Shown here in pieces: positions 46,979 through 57,835 of a DNA stretch of 64,000 nucleotides. Below the pieces are notes generated by a model. The model saw only the letters and a list, made by a program, of their open reading frames with translations. It was not told where the DNA came from and ran no database searches. The DNA comes from Mycobacterium sp. (GTDB lineage Bacteria; Actinomycetota; Actinomycetes; Mycobacteriales; Mycobacteriaceae). Position 1 is the stretch's first letter, and every line of letters begins with the position of its first letter. A program made the translations under genes and the position numbers. The stretch lies in assembly GCF_004298145.1 (NCBI RefSeq), contig NZ_SCRH01000015.1, forward strand, positions 186,001 to 250,000, written 5' to 3'.

Positions 46979-48679
46979 CTAGCCAAGCAGCCTGTCCAGC
47001 AGCCGGCGTCGCGGTGGCGGCGCCGGCTCGGCGGTGGCCGCCACCGCGAGCATGGCGGCGACGTCGGTGAACTTGTTGCGGGGCCGGCCATCACCGCTGC
47101 CGCGCGCGATCTCGGCGGCGTCGATGGCACGCCATCCCGCCGCGTCGATGGCGTCGGGCTGGCGGGTGTGCACCAGGGCGCTCAGCACCTCGGGCTTGGC
47201 CACCGGATCGGTCAGATTGCCGGCGTTGAAATCGGCGACCAGGGCCTGCACGGTCTGCAACGAGCAGGACTTGTTGGTCCCGATGAACCCGCTCGGCCCC
47301 CGCTTGATCCAGCCCGCGACGTATGCGCCGGGCACCGGCGCGCCGGAATCGGGGTCGACGACGCGCCCCCCGTCGTTGGGCACCACGGCCGACGACTCGT
47401 CATAGGGAAGACCACGAATTGGCTTGCCGCGGTAGCCGATTGATGTCAACACCAGACCCGTATTCAGACGGTACGCCGCTGGCGTTGATTGCAAGGTGCC
47501 GGTGACCGAGAACTCCATGCCGGTCGCGCGCTGCTCTCCCAGAACACGATTCGGGGTGAGCCGATACGCCAGCCTGATCCGCGGGCGCGAGGCGGGCGCC
47601 GAAGCGTCGCCGAGCGTGCTCAAGACTTCCAGCTTGTTTTTCGTCAGGGCATCCGACACCGTCGCGAGGTCGGCCGCGACCAGCTCGTGGTCGGCCGCAC
47701 TGAGCACGACCTCGGAGCTGCCGGTGAGCCCGATCAACTCGGGCAGCGTGAACGCCGACTGGGCGGGGCCGCGCCGGGCGGCGACCACCACCTCGCGCAC
47801 CACCGAGCCGCGGAACGCCGCCAGCGCGTGGTCGGCGATGTCGGTGCGGGCCAGGTCGTCGGGGTCCGAGGTGAGTACCCGGGCGACATCGAGGGCGACG
47901 TTCCCGTTGCCGATGATCACCACCCGCTCGTGGCTGAGATCGACTGGCAGATCGGTGAAGTCGGGATGCCCGTTGATCCACGCCACCAATTCGGTCGCGG
48001 TCCCGGTACCGGCCAGACCCATGCCCTCGATATCCAGGCGACGGTCATCGGGCGCACCGACGGCGTACAGCACGGCGTGATGGTGAGCCAACAGGTCGTC
48101 GTGGTTGAGGTGATTGCCGATCTCGACATTGAGGTAGAACCGGAAGCCTTCATGGCCGGCGACCCGGTCGAAGAGCCGGGTGACCTTTTTGGTGTTCTGG
48201 TGATCGGGCGCCACCCCAGCCCGGACCAGCCCGTATGGGGTGGGCAACTTCTCAAAGACGTTGACGCACACGCCATGCTGGGTGAGTAATTCATCCGCGG
48301 CATACATCGCCGCCGGCCCCGATCCGACGATGGCCACGGTGAGTGGCCGCCGGCGGGGATGCACTTCGGCGGCCGGGATGACCGGGGCCAGCTTCGAAGT
48401 CGGCGGCAGCTTCTCGCCCTCGGGCCGTTTCGGGTAGAACGACGCGTTGATCTCGACGAAGGGCAGCTGGTTGGTATCCAACCGCGTGTCGGGTGCGATG
48501 GCATCGACGGGGCACGCGCTCACGCAGGCACCGCAGTCCACACAGGCCACCGGGTCGATGTAGAGCATCTCCGAGGTGGCGAAGCCGGGCTCGTCCGGCG
48601 TGGGGTGAATGCAATTCACCGGACACGCGAAAACGCAAGACCCGTCGTTGCAACACGACTGGGTAATAACGTGCGGCAT
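46979..48679 (-). CDS. fprB: Ferredoxin/ferredoxin-NADP reductase FprB
   Basis: 566 aa. The N-terminal 7-iron-type ferredoxin domain has CNDGSCVFACPVNC and CVDCGACVSACP clusters (about 1-100). A glutathione-reductase-like flavoprotein follows with an FAD site VGSGPAAMYAADELL and an NADPH site IGNGNVALDVARVL. Transfers electrons between NADPH and ferredoxins. Co-oriented with the diiron oxygenase-like gene upstream (48701-49726, gap 21 bp), an attractive electron-donor pairing. Confidence 0.95.
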   Translation of the reverse strand: MPHVITQSCCNDGSCVFACPVNCIHPTPDEPGFATSEMLYIDPVACVDCGACVSACPVDAIAPDTRLDTNQLPFVEINASFYPKRPEGEKLPPTSKLAPVIPAAEVHPRRRPLTVAIVGSGPAAMYAADELLTQHGVCVNVFEKLPTPYGLVRAGVAPDHQNTKKVTRLFDRVAGHEGFRFYLNVEIGNHLNHDDLLAHHHAVLYAVGAPDDRRLDIEGMGLAGTGTATELVAWINGHPDFTDLPVDLSHERVVIIGNGNVALDVARVLTSDPDDLARTDIADHALAAFRGSVVREVVVAARRGPAQSAFTLPELIGLTGSSEVVLSAADHELVAADLATVSDALTKNKLEVLSTLGDASAPASRPRIRLAYRLTPNRVLGEQRATGMEFSVTGTLQSTPAAYRLNTGLVLTSIGYRGKPIRGLPYDESSAVVPNDGGRVVDPDSGAPVPGAYVAGWIKRGPSGFIGTNKSCSLQTVQALVADFNAGNLTDPVAKPEVLSALVHTRQPDAIDAAGWRAIDAAEIARGSGDGRPRNKFTDVAAMLAVAATAEPAPPPRRRLLDRLLG

Positions 48680-48700
48680 GAAACCTACAAACCGGACCCG

Positions 48701-49726
48701 TTACGCAGCCGGCGCCGCGGCCAGGTGCTGGCGTTGCGGTTCGCTACGGTAGCGCGACGGCTTGCCGTTGATCTTGCACAGCCGCCACATCAGTCGCGCG
48801 GAACGCGTCTCCATCAGGCCGGTGTCGTGAGCCAGCATCCGCACGTCACCGAACATGTCGCTCAACCACTTACGCGATTCCGGCGAACGGAAGAACAGTT
48901 CCTTCTTGACCTCGCGCGGGATGTCGAACTCGCGCCAGAACGCCTTGGGCGGCACCACAATTGCCCGGCACAACATCTTCATGGTCAGCGGAAAATACAG
49001 TGCGGTCCAAAACCGCTGCCTCTTGGTCAATTCCGGCAACCGCCTGCGGAGGAACTCATGAGCGAAGGAGATGTGGCGCGCTTCCTCGGCGACGTGAATC
49101 GCCATCACCCGTTCCATGACCGGGTGCAGCGACTTGCCTTCGCGCAGAATATTTTTCTGCGTGTGGTCGATCGGTTCCTCGCCGGCCAGCACGCCGATGA
49201 AGAACGCCACCGGCAGCGGCCCGGCCACCAGCGGGACCAACGGCGAAAGCCATTTCAGCATCCGCGGCATACCCGGCACGTCGGCGCCGATCCGGTTGAC
49301 CATCTCCTGGAACATCATCGTGTGGTTGCACTCTTCGACCGACTCGTGCAGGCAGTACCGGTATTCGGGCGACCCGTTGGGCACCCAGAACGTGTAGTTC
49401 ATCAGGCCGCGGATCAGGATCGATTCGAAGTGCAGGCCGACCTTGGCCACGTTGGCCTGCCGCCACATACCGATCTTGATCTGGTGCTCTGCCGGCTGCG
49501 CCAGATACCAGGGATGGCGGCCCAGCGGGTCTGTCGTCGGCAGAATCCACCGGGGGTCGTTGTCGGTGACAGCGAATTCCGGTGATTCCCAATCGATGTC
49601 GGTGTATGGGTTGAAATTACGCCGCACCGACCCCTCGGACAGTGTGGCAAGCATGTTGACGTATTCAGCGTCGTCGCGCACTTCCATGTTGCGGCGCCAA
49701 CGCCGGACCAATCGCGTCCTAGCCAT
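48701..49726 (-). CDS. AurF-like non-heme diiron protein (Rv0885-like)
   Basis: 341 aa. Two carboxylate/histidine helices typical of AurF-type diiron N-oxygenase or ferritin-like enzymes: LHESVEECNHTMMFQEMVN and IHVAEEARHISFAHEF, each with an ExxH pattern. An Arg-rich N-terminus (TRLVRRWRR). Substrate unknown. Next to fprB, which could supply electrons. Confidence 0.88.
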   Translation of the reverse strand: MARTRLVRRWRRNMEVRDDAEYVNMLATLSEGSVRRNFNPYTDIDWESPEFAVTDNDPRWILPTTDPLGRHPWYLAQPAEHQIKIGMWRQANVAKVGLHFESILIRGLMNYTFWVPNGSPEYRYCLHESVEECNHTMMFQEMVNRIGADVPGMPRMLKWLSPLVPLVAGPLPVAFFIGVLAGEEPIDHTQKNILREGKSLHPVMERVMAIHVAEEARHISFAHEFLRRRLPELTKRQRFWTALYFPLTMKMLCRAIVVPPKAFWREFDIPREVKKELFFRSPESRKWLSDMFGDVRMLAHDTGLMETRSARLMWRLCKINGKPSRYRSEPQRQHLAAAPAA

Positions 49727-49804
49727 AACTTAGGCCTCCTCAACGAGGTTTACATTTGGACGTGCTATGTCCAGACAGTACCGGAGGTACCGGATATTTC
49801 CTAG

Positions 49805-51091
<1,287 letters not shown>

Positions 51092-51237
51092 AGTCCGCCT
51101 CGCACGGGCCGCGGAGGAACCGGACGACTGGCGCGTAACCGCCCAGCGTGTCAGCACAGATGATGGGCGGTCGCTGGACTAAAGTGCGCCGTGACGGGTC
51201 CGTCGCTGAACTGCACGGAGCCTGCGAGGAGAAAGCC

Positions 51238-52008
51238 ATGCGGGAACTCAAAGTGGTTGGGCTCGATGCCGACAGCAAATACGTCATCTGCGAGGGCGAC
51301 GATCCCGCGGAGCAGTTCAAGCTGGCGGCCGACGACCGCCTGCGAGCCGTTATGCGCGTCGCGGCCCAGCACCCTGAACAACCGCAGCTCGAGATTGAAG
51401 TCACCAACATGCTCAGCCCCAAGGAAATTCAGGCCAAGATCCGCGCCGGTGCATCCGTCGAGCAGGTCGCCGCGGCGTCGGGCTCGGACGTGTCACGGAT
51501 CCGCCGCTTTGCTCACCCGGTGCTGTTGGAACGGTTCCGCGCCGCGGAGCTGGCAACCGCCGCGCACCCCATGCTGGCCGACGGTCCCGCCGTGCTGACC
51601 CTGCTGGAGACCGTCAGCGCCGCCTTGGTGACCCGGGGCCTCGACCACGACAAGCTCAGCTGGGACGCCTGGCGCAACGAAGACAACCGCTGGACCGTGC
51701 AGCTCGCGTGGAAGGTCGGCCGCTCCGACAACCTCGCGCATTTCTGCTTCAGTCCCGGGGCTCACGGCGGAACGGTCACCGCCATCGACGACACGGCCAA
51801 CGCGTTGATCGATCCGAGCTTCGAGCGTCCGCTGCGACCGGTGGCGCGCGTGGCCCACATCGACTTCGAAGAGCCCGCGAAGCCGCCCGTCGCCGAAGCG
51901 CCGGTTCCGGAGCCGGACGAAAAACCCGTGCACACCCGTCGGGGCAAGCCGGTCATCCCGGCGTGGGAAGACGTATTGCTCGGGGTGCGCTCGGGCGGCC
52001 AGCGCTAG
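51238..52008 (+). CDS. sepH: Cell-division regulator SepH (DUF3071)
   Basis: 256 aa, ATG preceded by GAGGAGAAAG. DUF3071 N-terminus: MRELKVVGLDADSKYVICEG; a helix-turn-helix-like central segment (SVEQVAAASGSDVSRIRRFA, about 83-102); an acidic Pro-rich linker ending in HTRRGKPVIPAWEDVLLGVR. In Streptomyces and mycobacteria SepH stimulates FtsZ assembly. An upstream GTG would add 30 unlike residues and is rejected. Confidence 0.93.
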   Translation: MRELKVVGLDADSKYVICEGDDPAEQFKLAADDRLRAVMRVAAQHPEQPQLEIEVTNMLSPKEIQAKIRAGASVEQVAAASGSDVSRIRRFAHPVLLERFRAAELATAAHPMLADGPAVLTLLETVSAALVTRGLDHDKLSWDAWRNEDNRWTVQLAWKVGRSDNLAHFCFSPGAHGGTVTAIDDTANALIDPSFERPLRPVARVAHIDFEEPAKPPVAEAPVPEPDEKPVHTRRGKPVIPAWEDVLLGVRSGGQR

Positions 52009-52016
52009 CACCGACC

Positions 52017-52061
52017 GTAGCGACCCGCTTCGCCCGGCCACACCGCGCTCGCGATCACCAC
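52017..52061 (-). repeat. Inverted copy of the 46892 intergenic repeat
   Basis: On the minus strand, GTGGTGATCGCGAGCGCGGT followed by GTGGCCGGGCGAAGCGGGTC closely matches the copy at 46892-46935 with about five differences in 45 bases. It fills the gap between sepH and the following convergent gene. Confidence 0.6.
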
Positions 52062-52366
52062 TAAGCGCGACCCGCGGCCGCCAGCGCCAGTAGCGCGACC
52101 CACGCACCCGTCACGCCGACTCCGGCGCCCAGCACGAACCAGCGCAGAACCGGGGTGCGCCGCCACCCCCACAGGGTCGGTGCCAGTCCCCCGGCGGCCA
52201 CGATGTTGAGCCCGACGGCCAGCAGCGGGTGCACGCGCACCAACCCCAGACTGAGCACCACGATCGCCGCAGCGGTGACCGCCGCAACAAAGGCTGTCAC
52301 CGTCAAACCCGTTGCCCAGGGCACGGACTCGCCTTTCAACAGCCGAAGCCTAGCCTGATTGTTCAT
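52061..52366 (-). CDS. Small membrane protein (Rv0882-like)
   Basis: 101 aa from the ATG at 52366, which lies inside the end of the trmH-type gene. Three hydrophobic stretches: about 21-43, 47-65 and 75-98 (TVTAFVAAVTAAAIVVLSLG, LLAVGLNIVAAGGLAPTLWG, VLGAGVGVTGAWVALLALAA). Short basic N-terminus. Matches an actinobacterial DUF of the Rv0882 type; no function known. Overlap with the upstream gene suggests one operon. Confidence 0.75.
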   Translation of the reverse strand: MNNQARLRLLKGESVPWATGLTVTAFVAAVTAAAIVVLSLGLVRVHPLLAVGLNIVAAGGLAPTLWGWRRTPVLRWFVLGAGVGVTGAWVALLALAAAGRA

Positions 52367-53228
52367 CTCCGCCTTTCGCCGCCGCGTGGCCCACCACGTC
52401 TCCCAGCCGAGCGCGCTCGTAGAACGCCAACGCGGCCGCGGTCGCGACGTTGAGCGAGTCGGTGCCCCGCGACATCGGGATGCGCGCCCGCACATCGCTC
52501 AACCGCAAGGCGGCCGGCGTCAGCCCCGGCCCCTCGGCACCCACCAACACCGCGACGCGTTCGCCACGCGCCGCCGTCATCGCCTCCGGCAGCGCGCACG
52601 CCGTGTCATGCGGGGTCATCGCCAGAAGCCGAAATCCGTTTTCCTTCAACGTCACGAGCTCGGCGGGCCAACAGGTTGCGCGCGCATACGGCACCAGCAG
52701 CGCGTGGCCCATCGACACCCGGACGGCGCGGCGGTACAACGGGTCAGCACACCCGCTGCCGAATACCACCGCGTCGACACCGAGCCCCGCCGCGTTGCGG
52801 AAAATCGAGCCGAGGTTCTCGTGATCGTTGACCCCTTCGAGCACCGCGACGGTGCGCGCGCCGGCGATCACGTCGGCCACACTGGGTTCTGGCGCCCGCC
52901 GGGCGGCCGCCAGCACCCCGCGATTGAGGTGAAAGCCGACGACGCGGGCCATGACGTCGGCGGACGTCCGGTAGAACGGCACGGCGCTGCCGGCCAGGTC
53001 GTCTTTGAGTTCGGTGAGCCGACGGTCGGTGCCCAGCAGGGCATGCGGGCGGAACCGCGACGCGAGCATGCGCTGCACCACCAGCACACCTTCGGCAATC
53101 ACCAGCCCCTTGCCGGACGGCAGGTCGGGACGGCGATCGACACTGTTCAGGTCGCGGAAATCGTCGAGCCTCGGGTCGTCAGGGTCGTCAATGTCCGCAA
53201 CATTGCCGGCATCGGCGCCGGTGCTCAC
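52350..53228 (-). CDS. TrmH/SpoU-family RNA 2'-O-methyltransferase
   Basis: 292 aa from a GTG that overlaps the marR-type stop (GTGA). SPOUT motifs: [27 protein letters not shown] (written in parts: [22 protein letters not shown]), [37 protein letters not shown]. Methylates rRNA or tRNA ribose using SAM; target not predictable from sequence. Matches the position of Rv0881. Confidence 0.93.
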   Translation of the reverse strand: MSTGADAGNVADIDDPDDPRLDDFRDLNSVDRRPDLPSGKGLVIAEGVLVVQRMLASRFRPHALLGTDRRLTELKDDLAGSAVPFYRTSADVMARVVGFHLNRGVLAAARRAPEPSVADVIAGARTVAVLEGVNDHENLGSIFRNAAGLGVDAVVFGSGCADPLYRRAVRVSMGHALLVPYARATCWPAELVTLKENGFRLLAMTPHDTACALPEAMTAARGERVAVLVGAEGPGLTPAALRLSDVRARIPMSRGTDSLNVATAAALAFYERARLGDVVGHAAAKGGDEQSG

Positions 53229-53656
53229 GGGCTTTCGTCGACCAACGCCAACATCAGATCGGCCGCGCTGCGCAGGATGTCACGTTGTTCGCTGTCCAGC
53301 GTCGACAGCCGCTTGGCCAGCCACTCCTGACGGGCGCGACGGTTGGCCTTGACCAACTCCGCTCCGGACTCGGACACGGAGACGAGTACTTGTCGGCCGT
53401 CGACGGGGTGCGGCGCGCGGTCCACCAGACCCAGCTCGGCCAGCGAAGCGATCACCCGGGTCATCGACGGTGGCCGAACCCGTTCGCGAATCGCCAGGGC
53501 ACCGGGCGTCATCGGGCCCTCGTTGGCCAGCATCGCCAGCGCCGACAGCTGGGACAGCGACACCGGCGACGACGGGTTGCGGAATCGCAGTTGGCGGGCC
53601 AGCCGCATAACAGCCAGTGACAGGTCGCTGGCCAGCCGCGCATCGCTGTCAGGCAT
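53225..53656 (-). CDS. MarR-family transcriptional regulator (Rv0880-like)
   Basis: 143 aa, same length as the M. tuberculosis counterpart. Winged helix: [39 protein letters not shown] (recognition helix and wing), followed by the [20 protein letters not shown] dimerisation helix. Overlaps the RNA methyltransferase start by GTGA. Ligand unknown. Confidence 0.92.
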   Translation of the reverse strand: MPDSDARLASDLSLAVMRLARQLRFRNPSSPVSLSQLSALAMLANEGPMTPGALAIRERVRPPSMTRVIASLAELGLVDRAPHPVDGRQVLVSVSESGAELVKANRRARQEWLAKRLSTLDSEQRDILRSAADLMLALVDESP

Positions 53657-53847
53657 GGCGCGAGGTTACACGGAAGCGTGAGCATCCGGGGCACCAACCG
53701 GGTGTTGATTCTTTCCACCGAATCATGCGGAATTTCATCGAGGTGCTTAGCTGTGCGCTGACCCCGCACCGCTCGGGATTCTCGATCATCCATTTCGGCA
53801 AGCGGGCGGGCGACCGGGGGCGCCGGCGGCGGGCTATGTTAATCGCG

Positions 53848-54114
53848 ATGCCCGCCGAACCTGGCCAGAACCGCACGGCGCCGCCGCTGCCGGCGATACT
53901 GGTGCACGCGTGGCCGTTCATCGGGCTCGGAGCGCTGGGTTGGGTCGTCGCGGCGGCCGCCGCGTTCCTGGTGCCCGCCCTGCACAGCTGGCGCCCGCTG
54001 ACGCTGGCCGGGCTGGGCGTGGGGCTGCTCGGCACGAGCATTTTCTTGCTGCAACGTGCGGCGGCCCGGCGCGGCGCGCGCGGCGCCCAGACCGGACTCG
54101 AAAATTATCTGTAA
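53848..54114 (+). CDS. Small membrane protein (DUF2530, Rv0879c-like)
   Basis: 88 aa from the ATG at 53848; another in-frame ATG at 53836 would add four residues. Two membrane segments: about 20-43 (WPFIGLGALGWVVAAAAAFL) and 50-66 (LTLAGLGVGLLGTSIFLLQ), then a basic tail. Function unknown. Divergent from the marR-type gene. Confidence 0.82.
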   Translation: MPAEPGQNRTAPPLPAILVHAWPFIGLGALGWVVAAAAAFLVPALHSWRPLTLAGLGVGLLGTSIFLLQRAAARRGARGAQTGLENYL

Positions 54115-54146
54115 CAGAAATAATTCGCCGACCTGTTGGAGGAGTC

Positions 54147-54602
54147 ATGGCAGCCCCGCTATTGCAAACGCACGTCGACATCAACGCACCGGTTGCCAAG
54201 GTATGGGAAATGATTTCCGATCTTCGGCGAATGCCGGAGTGGAGTCCGCAGTGCCGTTGGATGAAGCCGTTCGGGCCGGTGCGTCAGGGCACCCGTACGC
54301 TCAACCTCAACCGCCGCAACCGCATGTTCTGGCCGACCACCTGCACGGTGGTCGAGGTCGTCCCGGACCAAAAGCTCGCGTTCCGCGTCGACGCCAATAA
54401 GACCGTCTGGAGCTACGAGCTCGAGTCCACCGGGGAGGGCACCCGGCTGATCGAGAGCCGCCACGCCGAGAACGGCGTCACCGCGTTGTCGAACCTGTCG
54501 GTCAAAGCGCTCTTCGGCGGGACCGACAACTTCGAGAGCGAATTGCTCGACGGCATGAACGCCTCGTTGGCGCGCATCAAGACCGCCGCGGAACGGGGCT
54601 AG
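54147..54602 (+). CDS. SRPBCC-family protein
   Basis: 151 aa, ATG with TTGGAGGAG. START-like fold: LLQTHVDINAPVAKVWEMIS, RRMPEWSPQCRWMKPFG, ELESTGEGTRLIESRHAEN, and a C-terminal helix with SLARIKTAAERG. Likely binds a hydrophobic ligand. Its TAG overlaps the stop of the convergent DUF3027 gene in a shared CTAG. In M. tuberculosis the PPE13 gene occupies this spot. Confidence 0.88.
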   Translation: MAAPLLQTHVDINAPVAKVWEMISDLRRMPEWSPQCRWMKPFGPVRQGTRTLNLNRRNRMFWPTTCTVVEVVPDQKLAFRVDANKTVWSYELESTGEGTRLIESRHAENGVTALSNLSVKALFGGTDNFESELLDGMNASLARIKTAAERG

Positions 54603-55543
54603 TCCGACGTCTCGGTCGCGGGCTGGGGCTGGGAGGGCTGCTCGGACTCCGGCGCCTCGGTCTCAGGCTCCGGCTGGGCCTCTGACGTCTCTGATGACTC
54701 CGACGGCTCCGACGGCTCCGACGGCTCGGGTGGCCCGGTCGGCTCGACGGGCGCCTGGGTGACGTCCAGCAGGCCGTCGTCGTAGGGGCCGTACGCGGGC
54801 GACCCGGCGCCCGCCGGGGCTGGGGTGTCCGAGTGCGCACCGCAGCCGTACAGCTTGTCGACGATGTGCCCGTCGGCCGACAACTCATTGCCGCACACGC
54901 CGAACATGGCGCCCAGAGATCCCGACAGCGGCAGGAAGAAGCCGCAGTCCCGACACACGCGCTTGGTGGATCGCGCCATCGGCGAGTCGGGGCCGTAATC
55001 GCCGGTGTGCCACCGTTCGGCCGCCTCCGCGCGGCCCTCGCCGCTCATCACCCAGCGCCGGCCCAGCCCGATCTCGGCGGCGGTCTCGTCGACCTGCGAG
55101 TCACCGCTGGCGGTGTAGCCCGGAACCAGCCGAGGATCGTCGGCGGCGGGGGCCAACAAGTCCCCGGGGCTGAGGTCCCCGGGCCGCACCCGCTGGTCCC
55201 ACGGCACCCATTGCGGTGCCAGCAACGCCGTCGGTCCCGGAACCAACACCACTTCGCTGACGGTCGCGTGATCGGCGCCGGGATAGGCGGCCACGACCAC
55301 GGCCCACTGCCACCCCTGGTAACCGGGTAGATGCGCCAGGAACCGGTGGGTGGCGGTGCTCGGGTCTTCGTAGCTGACGCCCAGATAGTCACCGAGCGTC
55401 TCCGGGCCGCTGAACTCCGCGACGGCGGCCCTGGCCTGGTCCGCGGCACCCGTGAGCACCGCCGCCAACCCTTCGGGCCATTCGCCTACGGTCGCCACGG
55501 AGGATTCCTCGATGGGTCTGGTCACGCTGTCTTCTGTCTGCAT
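54599..55543 (-). CDS. DUF3027 protein (Rv0877-like)
   Basis: 314 aa from the ATG at 55543. A TAGTAT box ends 10 bp before it, suggesting an almost leaderless transcript; a GTG at 55573 would add ten residues. Conserved part to about 240 has two CXXC-like pairs (VCRDCGFFLPL, VCGNELS ... YGCGAHS) that look like a zinc ribbon. The C-terminal 75 residues are low-complexity Pro/Ser/Glu repeats (EPSEPSEPSE) and likely disordered. Function unknown. Confidence 0.9.
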   Translation of the reverse strand: MQTEDSVTRPIEESSVATVGEWPEGLAAVLTGAADQARAAVAEFSGPETLGDYLGVSYEDPSTATHRFLAHLPGYQGWQWAVVVAAYPGADHATVSEVVLVPGPTALLAPQWVPWDQRVRPGDLSPGDLLAPAADDPRLVPGYTASGDSQVDETAAEIGLGRRWVMSGEGRAEAAERWHTGDYGPDSPMARSTKRVCRDCGFFLPLSGSLGAMFGVCGNELSADGHIVDKLYGCGAHSDTPAPAGAGSPAYGPYDDGLLDVTQAPVEPTGPPEPSEPSEPSESSETSEAQPEPETEAPESEQPSQPQPATETSD

Positions 55544-55622
55544 TGCGGTTCCAATACTAGGTTGAGGAGCCACGCCCCGTTACCTGCAGACGCATGTCGC
55601 CGGCATAGGGGAGAATCGGGGA

Positions 55623-57326
55623 GTGTCTGGACGGCGGCAAGACGATCCGGGCCGGGTGGCCTCCAAGCCGGGCCGCCGGGCCCCCAATGGCGTTGCCGCA
55701 CAACATCCGGGCGCGGCCAACTACCCTGCCGGCGACAGCGCCCAGCGCCGGACCCGCCGCCCCCCGCCGATGCCGAGCGCCAACCGCTATCTGCCCCCGC
55801 TGGGGCACCAGACGGAACCGGACGGCAGCGGCGCCGCGCCGTCTCGTGGTCCGACTCCCGGCGAGCGGATCACCGTCACCCGCGCGGCGGCGCTGCGCAG
55901 CCGCGAAATGGGTTCCCGGATGTACTGGATGGTTCAGCGCGCCGCGACCGCCGACGGTGCCGACAAGTCCGGCCTGACGGCGCTGACGTGGCCCTCGGTG
56001 GCCAACTTCGCGGTGGATGCCGCGATGGCCGTCGCGCTGGCCAACACGTTGTTCTTCGCCGCGGCGACCGGGGAAAGCAAGGGCCGGGTCGCGCTGTATC
56101 TGTTGATCACCATTGCGCCGTTCGCGGTGATCGCCCCCCTCATCGGTCCGGCCCTGGACCGGCTGCAGCACGGCCGCCGCGTCGCGCTCGCGGCGTCGTT
56201 TGCCCTTCGCACGGTATTGGCGTTGGTGCTGATCTTGAACTACGACGGCGCCAGCGGGAGCTACCCGTCGATGGTGTTGTATCCGTGCGCGCTGGCCATG
56301 ATGGTGTTCTCGAAGTCGTTCAGCGTGCTGCGCAGCGCCGTGACACCCAGGGTGATGCCGCCGAGCATCGACCTGGTGCGGGTCAACTCGCGGCTGACCA
56401 TGTTCGGTCTGCTGGGCGGCACCATCGCCGGCGGCGCCATCGCGGGCGGCGTCGAGTTCGTCTGCACCCACCTGTTCAAGCTGCCCGGGGCATTGTTGGT
56501 CGTGGTCGTGGTCACGATCGCCGGCGCGTCGCTGTCCATGCGGATTCCGCGCTGGGTCGAGGTGACCGCAGGTGAGGTTCCCGCCACCTTGAGCTACCGC
56601 CAGGACAGCGAACCCCTGCGCCGAAGCTGGTCCGAAGCAGTCAAGAAGGTCCCCAGAAAGACCACTGCCACGCTTCGGCAGCCCTTGGGCCGCAACATCA
56701 TTACCTCGCTGTGGGGTAACTGCACCATCAAGGTCATGGTGGGGTTTCTGTTCTTGTATCCGGCATTCGTCGCCAAGGCACATGACGCCAGCGGCTGGGC
56801 CCAGATCGCCATACTCGGGGTGATCGGCGCCGCGGCCGGAATCGGCAACTTCGTCGGCAACTTCACCAGCGCGCGCCTGAAACTGGGCAGGCCTGCCGTG
56901 CTGGTGGTGCGCTGCACGGTGGCGGTGAGCGCGGCCGCACTCGCCGCCTCGGTCGCCGGCAACCTGATGCTGGCCGCGGTCGCCACCCTGGTGACTTCGG
57001 GGGCCAGCGCGATCGCGAAGGCCTCCCTGGACGCCTCGTTGCAGAACGATCTGCCCGAGGAATCCCGCGCATCGGGGTTCGGGCGCTCGGAGTCGACGCT
57101 GCAGTTGGCCTGGGTGTTCGGCGGGGCCCTGGGTGTTCTGGTGTACACCGACCTGTGGGTCGGTTTCACCGCGGTCACTGCCCTGCTCATCCCGGGCCTG
57201 GCGCAGACCCTCGTCAGCTTCCGCGGCAACTCGCTGATTCCCGGCCTGGGAGGTAATAGGCCCATCATGGTCGAGCAGGAGGGCAGGCGGCGCGGTGTCG
57301 GCAGGCCGGCGGTGGTAGCCGAGTGA
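55623..57326 (+). CDS. MFS-family membrane protein (Rv0876c-like)
   Basis: 567 aa from a GTG. A basic, Pro-rich cytoplasmic N-terminus of about 105 residues precedes roughly twelve membrane helices (NFAVDAAMAVALANTLFFAA, LYLLITIAPFAVIAPLIGPA, LLGGTIAGGAIAGGVEFV and others), with an MFS-like RLQHGRRVALAAS loop. Substrate unknown. Its stop overlaps the start of the DUF2771 gene (GTGA), so the two are coupled. Confidence 0.92.
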   Translation: MSGRRQDDPGRVASKPGRRAPNGVAAQHPGAANYPAGDSAQRRTRRPPPMPSANRYLPPLGHQTEPDGSGAAPSRGPTPGERITVTRAAALRSREMGSRMYWMVQRAATADGADKSGLTALTWPSVANFAVDAAMAVALANTLFFAAATGESKGRVALYLLITIAPFAVIAPLIGPALDRLQHGRRVALAASFALRTVLALVLILNYDGASGSYPSMVLYPCALAMMVFSKSFSVLRSAVTPRVMPPSIDLVRVNSRLTMFGLLGGTIAGGAIAGGVEFVCTHLFKLPGALLVVVVVTIAGASLSMRIPRWVEVTAGEVPATLSYRQDSEPLRRSWSEAVKKVPRKTTATLRQPLGRNIITSLWGNCTIKVMVGFLFLYPAFVAKAHDASGWAQIAILGVIGAAAGIGNFVGNFTSARLKLGRPAVLVVRCTVAVSAAALAASVAGNLMLAAVATLVTSGASAIAKASLDASLQNDLPEESRASGFGRSESTLQLAWVFGGALGVLVYTDLWVGFTAVTALLIPGLAQTLVSFRGNSLIPGLGGNRPIMVEQEGRRRGVGRPAVVAE

Positions 57327-57823
57327 AATCCGGAATCAACCGCGGCATGGCCGTGCTGCTGGCCTGCTTGATGGCTGTGCTCTGTGTGGGCGTCGGGGTC
57401 GGCACGTGGCTGCTGGTGGGCCGCTCCGGCCCGCACCGCCCCGAGATCAGCGCGTACTCACACGGCCACCTGACCCGGGTGGGGCCCTACCTCTACTGCA
57501 GCGTGCTCAACCTCGAAGACTGTGAGACGCCGCAGAGCCAGGGTGAGCTACCGGTCAGCGAGCGCTATCCGATCCAGCTCTCGGTGCCCGATGCCATCTA
57601 CCGGGCGCCCTGGCGGTTGGTGCAGGTGTATGAGGATCCGACGAACACCTCCAGCACCATCTTTCGGCCGGGCACCCGGCTCGCCGTGACCATCCCCCCG
57701 GTCGACCCGCATCGCGGGCGCCTGGCCGGGATCGTCGTGCAGTTGCTGACGTTGGCGGTGGACCCCGCAGGCGAGCTACGCGACGTCCCGCACGCGGAAT
57801 GGTCAGTGCGGCTTACCTTCTGA
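57323..57823 (+). CDS. DUF2771 exported/membrane-anchored protein (Rv0875c-like)
   Basis: 166 aa from a GTG overlapping the MFS stop. One N-terminal hydrophobic segment (about 8-32, MAVLLACLMAVLCVGVGVG) acts as signal or anchor. The outside domain has two cysteines (YCSVLNLEDCE) and a beta-rich C-terminus. DUF2771, function unknown; likely works with the transporter it is coupled to. Confidence 0.88.
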   Translation: MKSGINRGMAVLLACLMAVLCVGVGVGTWLLVGRSGPHRPEISAYSHGHLTRVGPYLYCSVLNLEDCETPQSQGELPVSERYPIQLSVPDAIYRAPWRLVQVYEDPTNTSSTIFRPGTRLAVTIPPVDPHRGRLAGIVVQLLTLAVDPAGELRDVPHAEWSVRLTF

Positions 57824-57835
57824 TCTTTTTCCGTC

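Noticed and set aside
54147..54602. Toxin of a TA pair, as for the SRPBCC gene at 30623
   Set aside because: No short antitoxin-like gene precedes it; only the fold is shared.
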